In this document: one piece after another, positions 46,178 through 49,639 of the stretch
Layout: the number at the start of each line of letters is the position of its first letter
Position numbering within the stretch: the stretch's first letter is position 1
Assembly (NCBI RefSeq): GCF_032854445.1
Contig: NC_088306.1
Location: 10,380,193 to 10,444,192, forward strand
From: Liolophura sinensis
Taxonomy: Eukaryota; Mollusca; Polyplacophora; Chitonida; Chitonidae
Direction of reading: 5' to 3'
DNA: 64,000 nucleotides
Translations under genes and position numbers: made by a program
The notes under the pieces: model-generated
Database searches by the model: none
The model's input: the letters and a program-made list of their open reading frames with translations, nothing else
Told to the model about the DNA's origin: nothing

Positions 46178-47502
46178 TGGTGTGTACATATATGTGTCAC
46201 GTGGGCGTATTTGACAGAAATCCTTGCTGCATTTAAACCTGGGCCCACTTGCCCGAAGCCGCCTTAAACGGTAAGAGCACGTAATTACTATGGCGACGTA
46301 ATGCCTACAGTGCTGGTTGTCATGGTAGTTTCGTGCTCTTAACATTAAGAGGGCTTCGTGCAAGTGGGCCCTGGTCTCCTGAAATATATATATATATCAG
46401 CAGAGTATTGGATAGGATCAAAAGCAATAGAATTTTTTTTGAAATCTTGCCTGCATTGCCCGTTTCAGTTTAGAAAAGTCTCTGAAACTGTCAGCATTAC
46501 AGTAATGCACTCGTTCTGTCATTCATGGGACATGGAAATGAATGCAGCATGCTACAAGGAATGCATTCTTTTTCACAGATTGTTTTGACTTCAGGAACTT
46601 TGTTTTTAGACACTTAACTGAAAATGCTGTGCATAATCAATATTTTGAGAACTTTGTAATGCTTTTATTCAAGGTTTATTTTTTATTTTGACTACTGTAC
46701 CAACAATTTTCATAGATACTGAGAATAGTTCTGGTGACGGGATTCTTTTTTTTTATTTTTTTTATTAAATTGTCATTCAGAACATTGTTTATCAGTTTTC
46801 AGATCAATACATGAAAAGCATGTATAGGATAAAATGCATTTCTAACAGTCAAAGGTCATCCTAGGAATTTTCCTAATATAACTAACACCCAGTAAAAACT
46901 TAAGTTTTGCAAGGAATGATAAATCCATCTAACGTTTTGGGCATGGAGGTCACATCACAGAAATTTTATCTTTAACAACTACTCTTTGAAATTTAATGTT
47001 TAATATCACAGTTGTAAAATTTGAGCCACACCTTGAGTGAACCGTACTGAATTTTAGTGTGTCACACGTGCTTGTTAATGTGCCTAATATTTTCTTTCCA
47101 CTCACACGAAGTGAATGTTTGAAGTGTATTTCAGAGGTAAAAGCTTAGGGGAAAAAATCAGGAAACAGATTTTAGCGCGGAAAGATCATACATGTAACTT
47201 TCTAAATCTTACAAGCGCTGATATGTGCATGAAAATATTTAAATATCATGGTTATTAATGTTGTTGTTGTTGAAATTCATAATATACTCAGCTTTTGGCA
47301 TTTGATCTATTTTCTTTATAACTCATTATAGGTTCATGTGATTAATTTATGTATACATCAGGTGTCTAATCCATTTCTGATCATTAAATTTTAGGGCTTA
47401 GATGATGAAGAAGTGTTAGGTGACCTTGGCCTTGGGGACTCAAACCATCAACCAATGAAATTACAGATACAGTTACCGGGATCATCAGGTGATCGTGTTT
47501 AG
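5600..47502 (+). CDS. SLC9A6/7/9: Organellar Na+(K+)/H+ exchanger (NHE6/7/9 type), multi-exon gene, 5' end outside window
   Basis: The family exchanges lumenal H+ for cytosolic Na+ or K+ in endosome and trans-Golgi membranes and so sets organelle pH. Exons at 5600-5677, 6876-6952, 7896-7993, 8448-8553, 9500-9638, 11577-11682, 11903-11991, 12561-12674, 13492-13603 and 14427-14580 join in frame and give about 358 residues of membrane domain. Hallmarks are [86 protein letters not shown]. The tail continues through 16079-16123, a 19.1 kb exon, 25201-25286 (KWYNFDTR), 25818-25926, 28338-28478 and 47395-47502 (stop TAG). The tail motif WYNF..(F/Y)(M/L)KPLLT and the terminal [11 protein letters not shown] resemble the NHE6/7 tail, which excludes plasma-membrane NHE1-5. 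The start codon and first helices lie before position 1. The joins between 16123 and 25201 are uncertain. Confidence 0.93.
5726..5945 (+). repeat. MITE family M1, long form
   Basis: It starts near AATTACCCCAAGTCTGC and ends GAAAAGGTTGAAGATTTACAG. The internal part (TTATGAAGCTTCCAGTGACA) is shared with 16740-16960 and, inverted, with 49415-49635. Confidence 0.6.
6105..6290 (+). repeat. MITE family M1, short form
   Basis: The inverted ends are TACTGTAATTCTTCAACCTT and GCGAAAAGGTTGAGGAATTT. The interior has no coding frame. Confidence 0.75.
6580..6845 (+). repeat. Main SINE family, full length, with 12-bp target duplication
   Basis: The element is bracketed by TTTTATTGGATC at 6568-6579 and 6846-6857. 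The head has A box TGGCTCAGTTGG. The 3' end is 30 bp before NHE exon b. Confidence 0.95.
6876..6952 (+). CDS. SLC9A6/7/9: NHE exon b: [20 protein letters not shown]
   Basis: 77 nt, phase 0 start and phase 2 end, acceptor TTTCAG and donor GTGAGT. It encodes the helix reading HFFRN...FAYAFLGT, diagnostic of the family. A SINE (6580-6845) lies only 30 bp upstream of this exon, so most of the acceptor context is next to the SINE tail. Confidence 0.95.
7526..7800. repeat. 46-bp minisatellite with a hairpin in every unit
   Basis: Six units begin GTGGCAAC at 7533, 7579, 7625, 7671, 7717 and 7764. In each, AAAGTGGCA and TGCCACTTT form a 9-bp stem around an ACTAAAGCAACAA-type loop. The array ends about 95 bp before NHE exon c. 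Confidence 0.9.
7896..7993 (+). CDS. SLC9A6/7/9: NHE exon c: helix ending in GALISATDP
   Basis: 98 nt, phase 2 start and phase 1 end, acceptor TTTCCAG, donor GTAACA. The end, [11 protein letters not shown], joins the next exon as ATDPVTVLAIF, one of the most conserved stretches of the exchanger. Confidence 0.95.
8116..8384 (+). repeat. Main SINE family, diverged full length
   Basis: The head is CCGTGGCCGTGATGGTTAGC, the body is shortened around the Meta-like centre, and the tail is A10 then AATAAATAAATAAA. Confidence 0.85.
8448..8553 (+). CDS. SLC9A6/7/9: NHE exon d: ion-transport helix [15 protein letters not shown]
   Basis: 106 nt, phase 1 start and phase 2 end. [13 protein letters not shown] matches the transport-site helix of NHE proteins; the acidic N-D pair is intact. 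The donor at 8554 reads GTTCGT, weaker than its neighbours, but the frame into exon e is kept (serine-tryptophan-alanine at the join). Confidence 0.94.
8554..9499 (+). other. NHE intron d-e, nothing further recognised
   Basis: AT-rich, unique-looking intron. The open stretch at 9187-9375 has no family resemblance. Confidence 0.6.
9500..9638 (+). CDS. SLC9A6/7/9: NHE exon e: [20 protein letters not shown] helix, ends at a U12 donor
   Basis: 139 nt, phase 2 start and phase 0 end. It encodes a loop ([10 protein letters not shown]) and a hydrophobic helix ending GCITAL. No GT donor suits the family alignment. The exon ends at CTG 9638, immediately followed by ATATCCTT, the U12-type AT-AC 5' splice site. 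Joining to 11577 gives [13 protein letters not shown], which parallels TALVTKFTKLRE in vertebrate NHE6/9. Confidence 0.92.
10170..10250 (+). repeat. Degenerate SINE 3' end
   Basis: TTTCCTCCATAAAACTGACC, AAGTGAAAAAATTCTTGA and TTAAACACCCCTAAATAAAT follow the order of the main SINE body and tail. Confidence 0.5.
10317..10449 (+). repeat. Main SINE family, 5'-truncated
   Basis: From GAGACGGTCTGCCAGCAACC to AATCAAATAAATAAAT. It lacks the tRNA-like head. Confidence 0.88.
10697..10944 (+). repeat. Main SINE family, full length
   Basis: It begins GGGGCCTCTGTGGCCGAGGG and ends CAGTCAAATAAATAAAC. The head is more diverged than the body. Confidence 0.88.
11132..11220. repeat. Tandem pair, 45-bp unit
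   Basis: CCAGGTATACCTGACACATT occurs at 11133 and 11178, each followed by TCCTGACTT and GCTGCAGCC. Confidence 0.85.
11337..11429 (+). repeat. Main SINE family, 3' end only
   Basis: From GGTTTCCTCCCACCATGATG to AATCAAATAAATAAATAAAT. Confidence 0.85.
11577..11682 (+). CDS. SLC9A6/7/9: NHE exon f: [20 protein letters not shown]
   Basis: 106 nt, phase 0 start and phase 1 end, donor GTATGT. The intron before it ends in AC (11575-11576), 10 nt after a CCTTGAC branch-point match. It encodes [20 protein letters not shown], aligning with the vertebrate [20 protein letters not shown] segment. Confidence 0.92.
11903..11991 (+). CDS. SLC9A6/7/9: NHE exon g: [20 protein letters not shown]
   Basis: 89 nt, phase 1 start and phase 0 end, acceptor CCCCTGCAG, donor [21 protein letters not shown] is nearly identical to the vertebrate NHE6/7/9 sequence. 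Confidence 0.96.
12561..12674 (+). CDS. SLC9A6/7/9: NHE exon h: [20 protein letters not shown]
   Basis: 38 codons, phase 0 at both ends. It contains [15 protein letters not shown] and a helix ending FIVSAF. The exon ends directly before GTATCCTTTT, a U12-type donor of the GT-AG class. Confidence 0.95.
12675..13491 (+). other. U12-type GT-AG intron in NHE gene
   Basis: The donor is GTATCCTTTT and the branch point AATCCTTAAC (13471-13480) lies 12 nt before the acceptor AG. Both match the U12 consensus. The join gives SAF-FAIILGR, matching the family. The intron contains a SINE at 13093-13370. Confidence 0.9.
13093..13370 (+). repeat. Main SINE family, head replaced by a poly-G run
   Basis: The tRNA-like head is interrupted by a run of G from 13119 to 13132 where the A box should be. 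The rest is standard, ending CACCAATCAGATAAAA. Confidence 0.85.
13492..13603 (+). CDS. SLC9A6/7/9: NHE exon i: [20 protein letters not shown]
   Basis: 112 nt, phase 0 start and phase 1 end, donor GTAAGT. GRxxNIYPLSxLLNLGR and [10 protein letters not shown] are family signatures. The intron before it has the exact U12 branch point TCCTTAAC 12 nt before its AG. Confidence 0.95.
14427..14580 (+). CDS. SLC9A6/7/9: NHE exon j: LRGA motif and last membrane helix
   Basis: 154 nt, phase 1 start and phase 2 end, acceptor TTTCAG, donor [17 protein letters not shown] is the conserved C-terminal helix motif of NHE proteins. The following [18 protein letters not shown] is the last membrane span, and LQWLQIR starts the cytoplasmic tail. 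Confidence 0.95.
14762..15005 (+). repeat. Main SINE family, diverged
   Basis: GTGGCCAAGTGATCAGCATG, then GCTGGCTTTCTCTCCAGTCG, GTATAAGTGAAATATTCCTG and AGAAATCAGATAAA. Its tail runs straight into the 21-bp array that follows. Confidence 0.8.
15003..15222. repeat. 21-bp tandem array growing from a SINE tail
   Basis: The unit ATAAACTGATGCTCATTTATC changes partway to a 28-29 bp form by adding ATTTATC. It encodes an uninterrupted HQFMINE repeat on the minus strand, which is a by-product of the repeat. Confidence 0.9.
16079..16123 (+). CDS. SLC9A6/7/9: NHE tail exon k (probable): [14 protein letters not shown]
   Basis: 45 nt with a strong acceptor (long T tract, then TTTTAG) and donor GTGAGT. 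It starts with the single nucleotide needed to complete the arginine left by exon j, giving [14 protein letters not shown], in place of the vertebrate IRVGV. Length is a multiple of three, so it could be included or skipped without a frame change. It ends in phase 2, which does not match the obvious acceptor of the next exon. Confidence 0.55.
16740..16960 (+). repeat. MITE family M1, long form, copy 2
   Basis: ATAATTCTTCAACATTTTCA at the left, GAAAAAGTTGAAGATTTATG at the right, and TTATGAAGCTTGTGTCTTTA inside, matching 5726-5945. Confidence 0.65.
17050..17380. repeat. 17-bp minisatellite CACATTGGTGAGGGACC
   Basis: About 18-20 variant units. It explains overlapping open frames on the minus strand rich in HQCGSFTNV-like text. 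Confidence 0.9.
17388..17553 (+). repeat. MITE family M1, short form
   Basis: TTTCGCAACCTTTTCGTATT at the left and AAGGTTGCAGGATTACGGTA at the right. The centre GGATTGGCCAATTTCAGGGC is shared with copies at 18600 and 48920. Confidence 0.7.
17905..18060 (+). repeat. Dispersed repeat R3, copy 2
   Basis: AAATTTTGTCTATGACTAAC, GGGAGTTCTGTTGATTGTAG and GGGATGATATTCTACTGAAA align with the copies near 4.1 and 26.7 kb. Confidence 0.6.
18262..18462. mobile_element. MITE-like element with about 60-bp inverted ends
   Basis: ACAAAGGGAAGCAAATCTTG near 18279 is mirrored by CAAGAGTTGCTTCCCTTTGT-type sequence near 18445 (GAGTTGCTTCCCTTTGTAGA). Similarity continues inward through AACTGATAAA and its complement TTTATCAGTT. 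No coding content. Confidence 0.6.
18600..18820 (+). repeat. MITE family M1, short form
   Basis: TACCTAATTCCTCAATCTTT and GCGAAAATGTTGAGGAATTA close the element. The interior matches 48920-49134. Confidence 0.75.
18881..18920. repeat. (GTT)n microsatellite
   Basis: Repeated TTG/GTT units, interrupted once by GGTTTT. Confidence 0.85.
19090..19144 (+). CDS. SLC9A6/7/9: NHE tail exon l (probable): [18 protein letters not shown]
   Basis: The open frame encodes (Q)[19 protein letters not shown], a hydrophilic stretch rich in possible phosphosites, fitting the NHE tail. The natural acceptor TTTAG (19077-19078) would need an upstream exon ending in phase 0. From exon j or k (phase 2) the frame is kept only by the AG at 19088-19089, giving 55 nt, or by an unseen linking exon. 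The donor at 19145 (GTTGCG) is weak, but it leaves phase 0, as required by 25201. Read through, the frame stops at 19157-19159 after VAVRLS, so intron retention would give a short C-terminus. Confidence 0.5.
19160..21155 (+). other. NHE intron sequence with one SINE copy
   Basis: T-rich intron. A 45-bp direct repeat (ACCATAAGTACATAGCCTTG) occurs at 20401 and 20440. No further exon with family resemblance was seen. Confidence 0.5.
20080..20300 (+). repeat. Main SINE family, head missing
   Basis: From GTCACCAATGTGGTGGCTGT through CTTCCCACCATAATGCTGGT to a TAAATATAAATAA tail. Confidence 0.8.
21156..21194 (+). CDS. SLC9A6/7/9: Candidate 39-nt cassette exon in the NHE tail
   Basis: Acceptor (T-rich tract then CCTAG) and donor GTGAGT bracket 39 nt, open in phase 0 as [13 protein letters not shown]. 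Phases 0-0 fit exactly between the 19.1 kb exon and the exon at 25201. The other two frames contain stops. No homologous segment is known to me, so it rests on splice sites and phase alone. Confidence 0.35.
21530..21765. repeat. 26-bp minisatellite GAGCCCTTCTAAATTGGGGA
   Basis: About nine units, regular in the middle (21665-21745) and diverged at both edges. Confidence 0.88.
23130..23231 (+). repeat. Main SINE family, 3' end
   Basis: CGGATTCCTCCCACCGTAAT to GATCAAATAAATAAATAAAT. Confidence 0.82.
24153..24490. repeat. Two-level tandem repeat, 18-bp unit in a 173-bp unit
   Basis: AGGTGAAATAGAGTATTT units fill 24195-24320 and 24370-24480. Both blocks are preceded by the same 45-bp leader (AATCAAGCAAAATGTGTTGC) at 24158 and 24331, so a leader plus array was duplicated as a whole. 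Confidence 0.85.
24840..24990 (+). repeat. Fragment of a second SINE family, 3' end
   Basis: CGTCGTCATATGACTGAAAA, then TTGTTGAGTATGACGTTCAA and a CACTCACT tail. The end resembles 36366-36400. Confidence 0.5.
25201..25286 (+). CDS. SLC9A6/7/9: NHE tail exon m: [19 protein letters not shown]
   Basis: 86 nt, phase 0 start and phase 2 end, acceptor TATCAG, donor GTGAGT. A proline/serine-rich lead ([10 protein letters not shown]) precedes [13 protein letters not shown], which parallels the vertebrate ESAWLFRMWYNFDHNYLKP segment. Confidence 0.9.
25530..25715 (+). repeat. LINE-like remnant, copy 1
   Basis: Shares GAGTATGTTG...AAACTCAATATT and TTGGCTAAAATGAACGGACA with 33570-33790. The frame reads [20 protein letters not shown]-like text ([20 protein letters not shown]), recalling the C-terminal reverse-transcriptase region of L1/Tx1 LINEs. 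Confidence 0.45.
25818..25926 (+). CDS. SLC9A6/7/9: NHE tail exon n: [20 protein letters not shown]
   Basis: 109 nt, phase 2 start and phase 0 end, acceptor TTGACAG, donor GTAAGT. KPLLTN...[19 protein letters not shown] parallels KPLLTH...TTLPACCGPIARCLTSP in vertebrates. The last half of this exon plus its donor is the first unit of a tandem array (see repeat 25874-26390). Confidence 0.9.
25874..26390 (+). repeat. 106-bp tandem array of an NHE exon end plus its splice donor
   Basis: Five units begin near 25874, 25980, 26085, 26197 and 26303. Each contains the exon text GCTGTTTACCTGTGGCACAG ... TTAGCCCAG followed by GTAAG or GTAAA. Unit 1 is the real exon n end. Units 2, 3 and 5 keep the coding frame open across the copied codons; unit 4 has a stop (GAG TAG). 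The spacer has GACAGGACAGGTAAATGTGA. Confidence 0.92.
26390..26465 (+). repeat. Degenerate SINE 3' end
   Basis: ACCACCATCATATGAGTGAA, ATTCTTAATCGTGGCATGAC and ACCAGTCAAATGAA keep the body order. Confidence 0.5.
26600..26770 (+). repeat. Dispersed repeat R3, copy 3
   Basis: TTCTTAGAGTTCTATTGGTT and AGGATGATATTCTCCTGGGA align with 17905-18060. Confidence 0.55.
26796..28040. repeat. Segment bounded by inverted CAGCTNAGGCTAAAAGTCAA and TA/GT microsatellites
   Basis: CAGCTGAGGCTAAAAGTCAA at about 26859 is inverted at about 27989-28008 (TTGACTTTTAGCCTAAGCTG). Outside each end lies a GT/TA microsatellite (26796-26850 and 28016-28038). A perfect 20-bp palindrome is at 27821-27840. No coding frame recognised. 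Confidence 0.4.
28338..28478 (+). CDS. SLC9A6/7/9: NHE tail exon o: acidic segment [20 protein letters not shown]
   Basis: 47 codons, phase 0 at both ends, acceptor CCTCAG, donor [26 protein letters not shown] parallels the vertebrate acidic segment DDSDLILNDGDISLTYGDS. It is serine-rich after that ([12 protein letters not shown]). Confidence 0.92.
28620..29010. repeat. 41-bp minisatellite TTGTTCATTTAGTTGTTGTG
   Basis: About nine units, including the motif GCTGGTTGTTCACATACTGT, starting about 140 bp downstream of exon o. Confidence 0.9.
29150..29705. mobile_element. Non-autonomous DNA element with about 75-95 bp inverted ends
   Basis: AACAAGAGTTACAATCACCA (29210) and CTTAAGTGTGGTGATCGTAA-like text on the opposite end (29607-29640) are inverted matches. 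The similarity extends outward to GGCAAACCTTT and its complement AAAGGTTTACC. The interior has no transposase frame. Confidence 0.55.
29891..30161 (-). repeat. Main SINE family, full length, with 10-bp target duplication
   Basis: TCACATACAT at 29881-29890 and 30162-30171 brackets the element. The head reads GGGGGCCTCCGTGGCTCAGT on the minus strand, with clear A and B boxes. Confidence 0.95.
30663..30810 (-). repeat. Main SINE family, internal deletion
   Basis: TTTATTTGATTGGCGTTTAT jumps directly to GGTGGGAGGAGCCCGGGGGA, losing the AAGTGAAATATTCTTGAG block; the head end is also missing. Confidence 0.85.
30811..32262 (+). other. NHE intron, no gene recognised
   Basis: Contains ATGCATGCATGCATGG near 30860 and a G-rich stretch at 31770-31812 (GTGGGGTTGGGGGTGGGGGT) that could form a quadruplex. 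Open frames here show no family resemblance. Confidence 0.5.
32263..32310 (+). CDS. SLC9A6/7/9: Candidate alternative last exon of [18 protein letters not shown] then stop
   Basis: After a T8 tract and CGAG, the phase-0 frame reads [15 protein letters not shown] and ends at TAG 32308-32310. It would join exon o without a frame change and make a short acidic C-terminus. GAG is a poor acceptor triplet and no polyadenylation signal was assigned, so this remains a candidate. Confidence 0.4.
   Translation, partial: VYVENIDEDDPPLTP
32311..33569 (+). other. NHE intron or 3' UTR of the alternative end; nothing else recognised
   Basis: Starts with short repeats of GTAGCAACATTCAAGATCAG (32394-32440). 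No coding frame of note. Confidence 0.45.
33570..33790 (+). repeat. LINE-like remnant, copy 2
   Basis: [20 protein letters not shown] then PGVPIFRR in one open frame; about 80 percent identical by eye to copy 1. Confidence 0.45.
34520..34722 (+). repeat. MITE family M1, short form, left end worn
   Basis: GATTTTGGAGACAAAACTCC, TATAATTTTATCAATCTACA and CATGCAAAAAGGTTGAAGAA match the other copies. Confidence 0.7.
34810..34930. repeat. Tandem triplet, about 39-bp unit
   Basis: ATCAAATGTAAAATAAGCGG, then GTTGTAGATCTGTGTG, three times. Confidence 0.85.
35215..35600. repeat. 38-bp minisatellite TTAGTGAAGCTTACAAACAG
   Basis: Regular units to about 35420, then a diverged shorter form with GCACACAGCCTTTATGTGTC. 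Confidence 0.88.
36053..36400 (+). repeat. Second tRNA-derived SINE family
   Basis: The head CTTCGGTGGCCTAATGGTTA resembles a tRNA A box. The body has GGTTGGCCCAGTGTCAGTAT and GACTCGTCATGCCACAAG; the end TTGTTAAGTATGACATTAAA resembles 24950. It differs from the main family throughout. Confidence 0.65.
36568..36620. repeat. (AT)n microsatellite
   Basis: Pure TA dinucleotides over about 50 bp. Confidence 0.95.
37056..37362. repeat. Complex TA/CACA microsatellite
   Basis: TA runs separated by CACATGTATA or CACGTATA interruptions. It is open in several frames as YIYIYI text, which is not coding. Confidence 0.95.
37370..38160 (+). other. NHE intron, nothing recognised
   Basis: AT-rich; no exon or repeat family identified. 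Confidence 0.5.
38166..40015. repeat. 46-bp satellite, about 40 copies
   Basis: The unit is TTCATTCCTGATCTATGATG plus TGGTGTTCTAAAGCCATATTCATTCC-type text. Variants include GATCC/GATCT, GGCGTT/GGTGTT/CTGCTC and a shortened form TGATGTGTTCTAAAG. A multi-unit block near 38610-38740 recurs near 38800-38920, showing larger-scale duplication. Confidence 0.95.
40290..41200. repeat. 50-bp minisatellite with a 30-bp derivative
   Basis: The unit GCAGTCATGGTTTGGTGTAC, then TGCTTTGGTGAGCAGTTGGG, ACCATTATGT dominates to about 41030. After that a 30-bp form with GTAGGCTGACCCTTTGAGTG takes over. An apparent 168-residue frame crosses it and is repeat-derived. Confidence 0.92.
41745..41836 (+). repeat. Main SINE family, body fragment
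   Basis: GGCAACCTGCAGATGGTCAT and TTTCCTCTCACTATAATGCT, ending in CATATAAATAAAC. Confidence 0.75.
41840..43011 (+). other. NHE intron, nothing recognised
   Basis: No exon, RNA gene or known repeat seen. Confidence 0.5.
43012..43165 (-). repeat. Main SINE family, head missing
   Basis: On the plus strand it starts TTATTTGATTGGTGTTTTAC and ends GTTGCTGGCAGTCCTTCCCA. Confidence 0.88.
43345..43450. repeat. Tandem triplet, about 34-bp unit
   Basis: GGCCTTGAACAACTGAATTT followed by TACTCGCTACA, three times. Confidence 0.85.
43800..44040 (+). repeat. Main SINE family, rearranged copy
   Basis: The body piece GTGGATGGTCATGGGTTTTC comes before the head piece CAGGAGCCTCTCTGC and GTCCAGCTCATGTTGGCTTC, then the normal 3' end. 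The order is scrambled relative to the family. Confidence 0.75.
44041..46120 (+). other. NHE intron with a C-rich block
   Basis: 44860-44910 is CCCCCCACCCCCACCCCACC-type sequence, quadruplex-prone on the minus strand. No gene recognised. Confidence 0.5.
45630..45800 (-). repeat. LINE-like remnant, copy 3, inverted
   Basis: On the minus strand GAAAAGTAAAGATATGGATG and TGTATTGGCTAAAAAAAGAC parallel copies 1 and 2. Confidence 0.4.
46125..46175. repeat. (AT)n microsatellite
   Basis: About 48 bp of pure TA. Confidence 0.95.
46241..46371. mobile_element. Near-palindromic 131-bp MITE
   Basis: GGGCCCACTTGCCCGAAGCC at the left is the complement of the right end (GGCTTCGTGCAAGTGGGCCC). Pairing continues through GGTAAGAGCACG/CGTGCTCTTAAC to the centre, leaving a very short loop. 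Confidence 0.8.
46372..47394 (+). other. NHE intron before the last exon, nothing recognised
   Basis: No repeat family or exon identified. Confidence 0.5.
47395..47502 (+). CDS. SLC9A6/7/9: NHE last exon p: [20 protein letters not shown], stop at 47500
   Basis: Acceptor AATTTTAG then 35 codons in phase 0 and [14 protein letters not shown] parallels EEVLERDLGMGD near the C-terminus of vertebrate NHE7, which supports this as the ancestral last exon although the intron before it is 18.9 kb. The end is PGSSGDRV. The 3' UTR end was not determined. Confidence 0.85.
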   Translation, partial: GLDDEEVLGDLGLGDSNHQPMKLQIQLPGSSGDRV

Positions 47503-48474
47503 CCAATCAAAACTGTATGTATGTGTGTCAGGTGATGTAAAGTAGCCAATCGCATCCAGGCTCATTTTCCCAGAGATTGCTTGTCATACTGTACATGTAT
47601 GAGTTATCTGTGCTAGTTTATCGTGTAGTGTTTTATTAAAACTTGTTTATATAGCAGCTGTGTTGTATAGACAATTCTCCTGCAAATGTGTTGAACATTT
47701 TAGAGATAAATGTATGATGAAGAACCACTGATGCAGATCTTATTCTTGTTGGATCAGTTGAATTTTGGACAAATGTTTTCAGTTAACATTTAAAGGATGT
47801 GTACATGTGCATATAAGCCTGAATGTCTATTTAAGATTTATCGTAATGGTCAAATAACATTTCATGTGATGAGCTATGTACTTTTATTTAATTTTAGTTG
47901 TAAGAGAATAGTTGATAATTGTGGTCCAGTCTTAAAAATGTTGGTATCTCATTGCTCTGTAAATAGTGATTAACCAAAAATGGCATAAATTGAGTGTTCG
48001 TTAATTTGAAGGACATATAACCCCAATTCCATTTAAAATAGAATCCAGCTGAACTGTAATTGTGGTTTAACTGTCACTTTTGGCATGTTCCGAAAAAGGC
48101 ATATTGTAAACCAGCCTGTTGATCAGCTTGCATTCCAAGTACCAAAATGGCTAATTAGAGTCTAACCCAGGTATTGAACCTAATAGCTTACCAGTAGTAC
48201 ACTTGCTGCTGGCTACAAGCATTCCACTATATTTAAACAAGTTTTCATCTGTTGCCAGAGTCATGATTTTCTTCTTGTATGTCTTCTTTTTTTTTTTGAC
48301 TGAAAGTATACCTTGGATGACATGTCCGTCTAATTAGACAGATAATTAACAATGTTGACACAAATTACTGCCATTCGGATTGGATTACATTGAACCAAAG
48401 TTTTATTAATTTGCAGCCTTTCAAGATTTTGAATATTTGTTTTTTGAAAAACCAAGTGTGGCTACACTGGCTAT
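47503..48474 (+). other. Probable NHE 3' UTR and downstream sequence
   Basis: AT-rich sequence after the stop codon. No canonical AATAAA was assigned, so the transcript end is unknown. Confidence 0.4.
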
Positions 48475-48618
48475 GATTTATTTATTTCATTGATGTTTTA
48501 CACCATACTGAGAACACTTATGTGATGGGGGCAAGCATCATGGTGGGAGTAAACCGGCACAACCTGGGGGGAAACGCAATGAGCATCCACAAGTTGTTGG
48601 CAGACCTTCTCACGTACT
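48475..48618 (-). repeat. Main SINE family, diverged, head missing
   Basis: ATTTATTTATTTCATTGATG, CATGGTGGGAGTAAACCGGC and GTTGTTGGCAGACCTTCTCA on the plus strand. Confidence 0.78.
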
Positions 48619-48919
48619 ATTGGCTATGAGTTAGTCATAAGTTAATATGGATCCAGATGGCCTTATGGACAGTTTGCTTGTTGATGCTTGCTGTAGAAAG
48701 ATGTAGGCCCTATTCACTGACATTTTTTAAATTTTTGTTTTCATTAACTCACAAATATTCCAGCATATTAATATTGTTGGCATAGGTGTATCTGTTCTAT
48801 ACTTCGATAGCTGAAGTGTTTGTATCACCAAAGTCAAACCATTCCAGTGTGAAGTTGAGAACCAACACAGGAATAATGCAAAGTGCTTGTATATCAGCTG
48901 TAATTTGTACCGCTTCACT

Positions 48920-49134
48920 CATTCCTGAACCTTTTTTGCATATGAAAGGGCCACTTTCAGTGCAATCTACATGCATTTTTAAATTGGTTTTGGAGACAGA
49001 AGTACATTGGTTGGATTGACCAGTTTCAGGGCTTCACCGTAAATATAAGTTTATCATTCTACATGGAATTATGCCTTCAGAATATACTGGAAAAAAAACA
49101 CTTGGCAAACATGTGAAAAGGTTGAAGAATTACA
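48920..49134 (+). repeat. MITE family M1, short form
   Basis: ATTCCTGAACCTTTTTTGCA and GTGAAAAGGTTGAAGAATTA at the ends; GGTTGGATTGACCAGTTTCA inside. Confidence 0.75.
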
Positions 49135-49414
49135 GAACTTCCAACTACCATAAAATTTGAAAGTCCTTCTAATTTGAATCTTGCTCTTTGTCGGTAGAAA
49201 CTGTCAATCTTGTGTTCTAGCTGTGGAAAGTAATAAGAATTAAGCAATGTTTCCACAATCAGATTTTTTTTTTCTCAAATTGCTACAACTCAAGTTTGCT
49301 CTACAAGTACTGGGGTAACTTTTACCTGATGTCACTTTCATGTGAACTCTTTCTACACCTCAAAAAAGTTGGGTTAGAAATTATATCTCCTGGTTTCTTA
49401 AGATTATGATAAGT

Positions 49415-49635
49415 GCTGTAAGTCTTCAACATTTCCAACCACTGAAGCACTTTTTCAGTGGAATATATACGTACAGTTATTATGAAAATCACACCAAAAT
49501 TTATTTTTGTGTGTGTCATTAAAGATGCAAGCTTCATAAAACTGTGTAGATTATTTCTCTACACCCCTCAGTTCTCTCCGAATGTTTCAAAATATATACG
49601 TTTGCAGAGGTGATTGAAAAGGTTGAAGAATTAAT
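49415..49635 (-). repeat. MITE family M1, long form, inverted copy
   Basis: GTCTTCAACATTTCCAACCA and GATTGAAAAGGTTGAAGAAT at the ends. The internal AAGATGCAAGCTTCATAAAA is the complement of the segment in 16740-16960. Confidence 0.65.
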
Positions 49636-49639
49636 ATGT

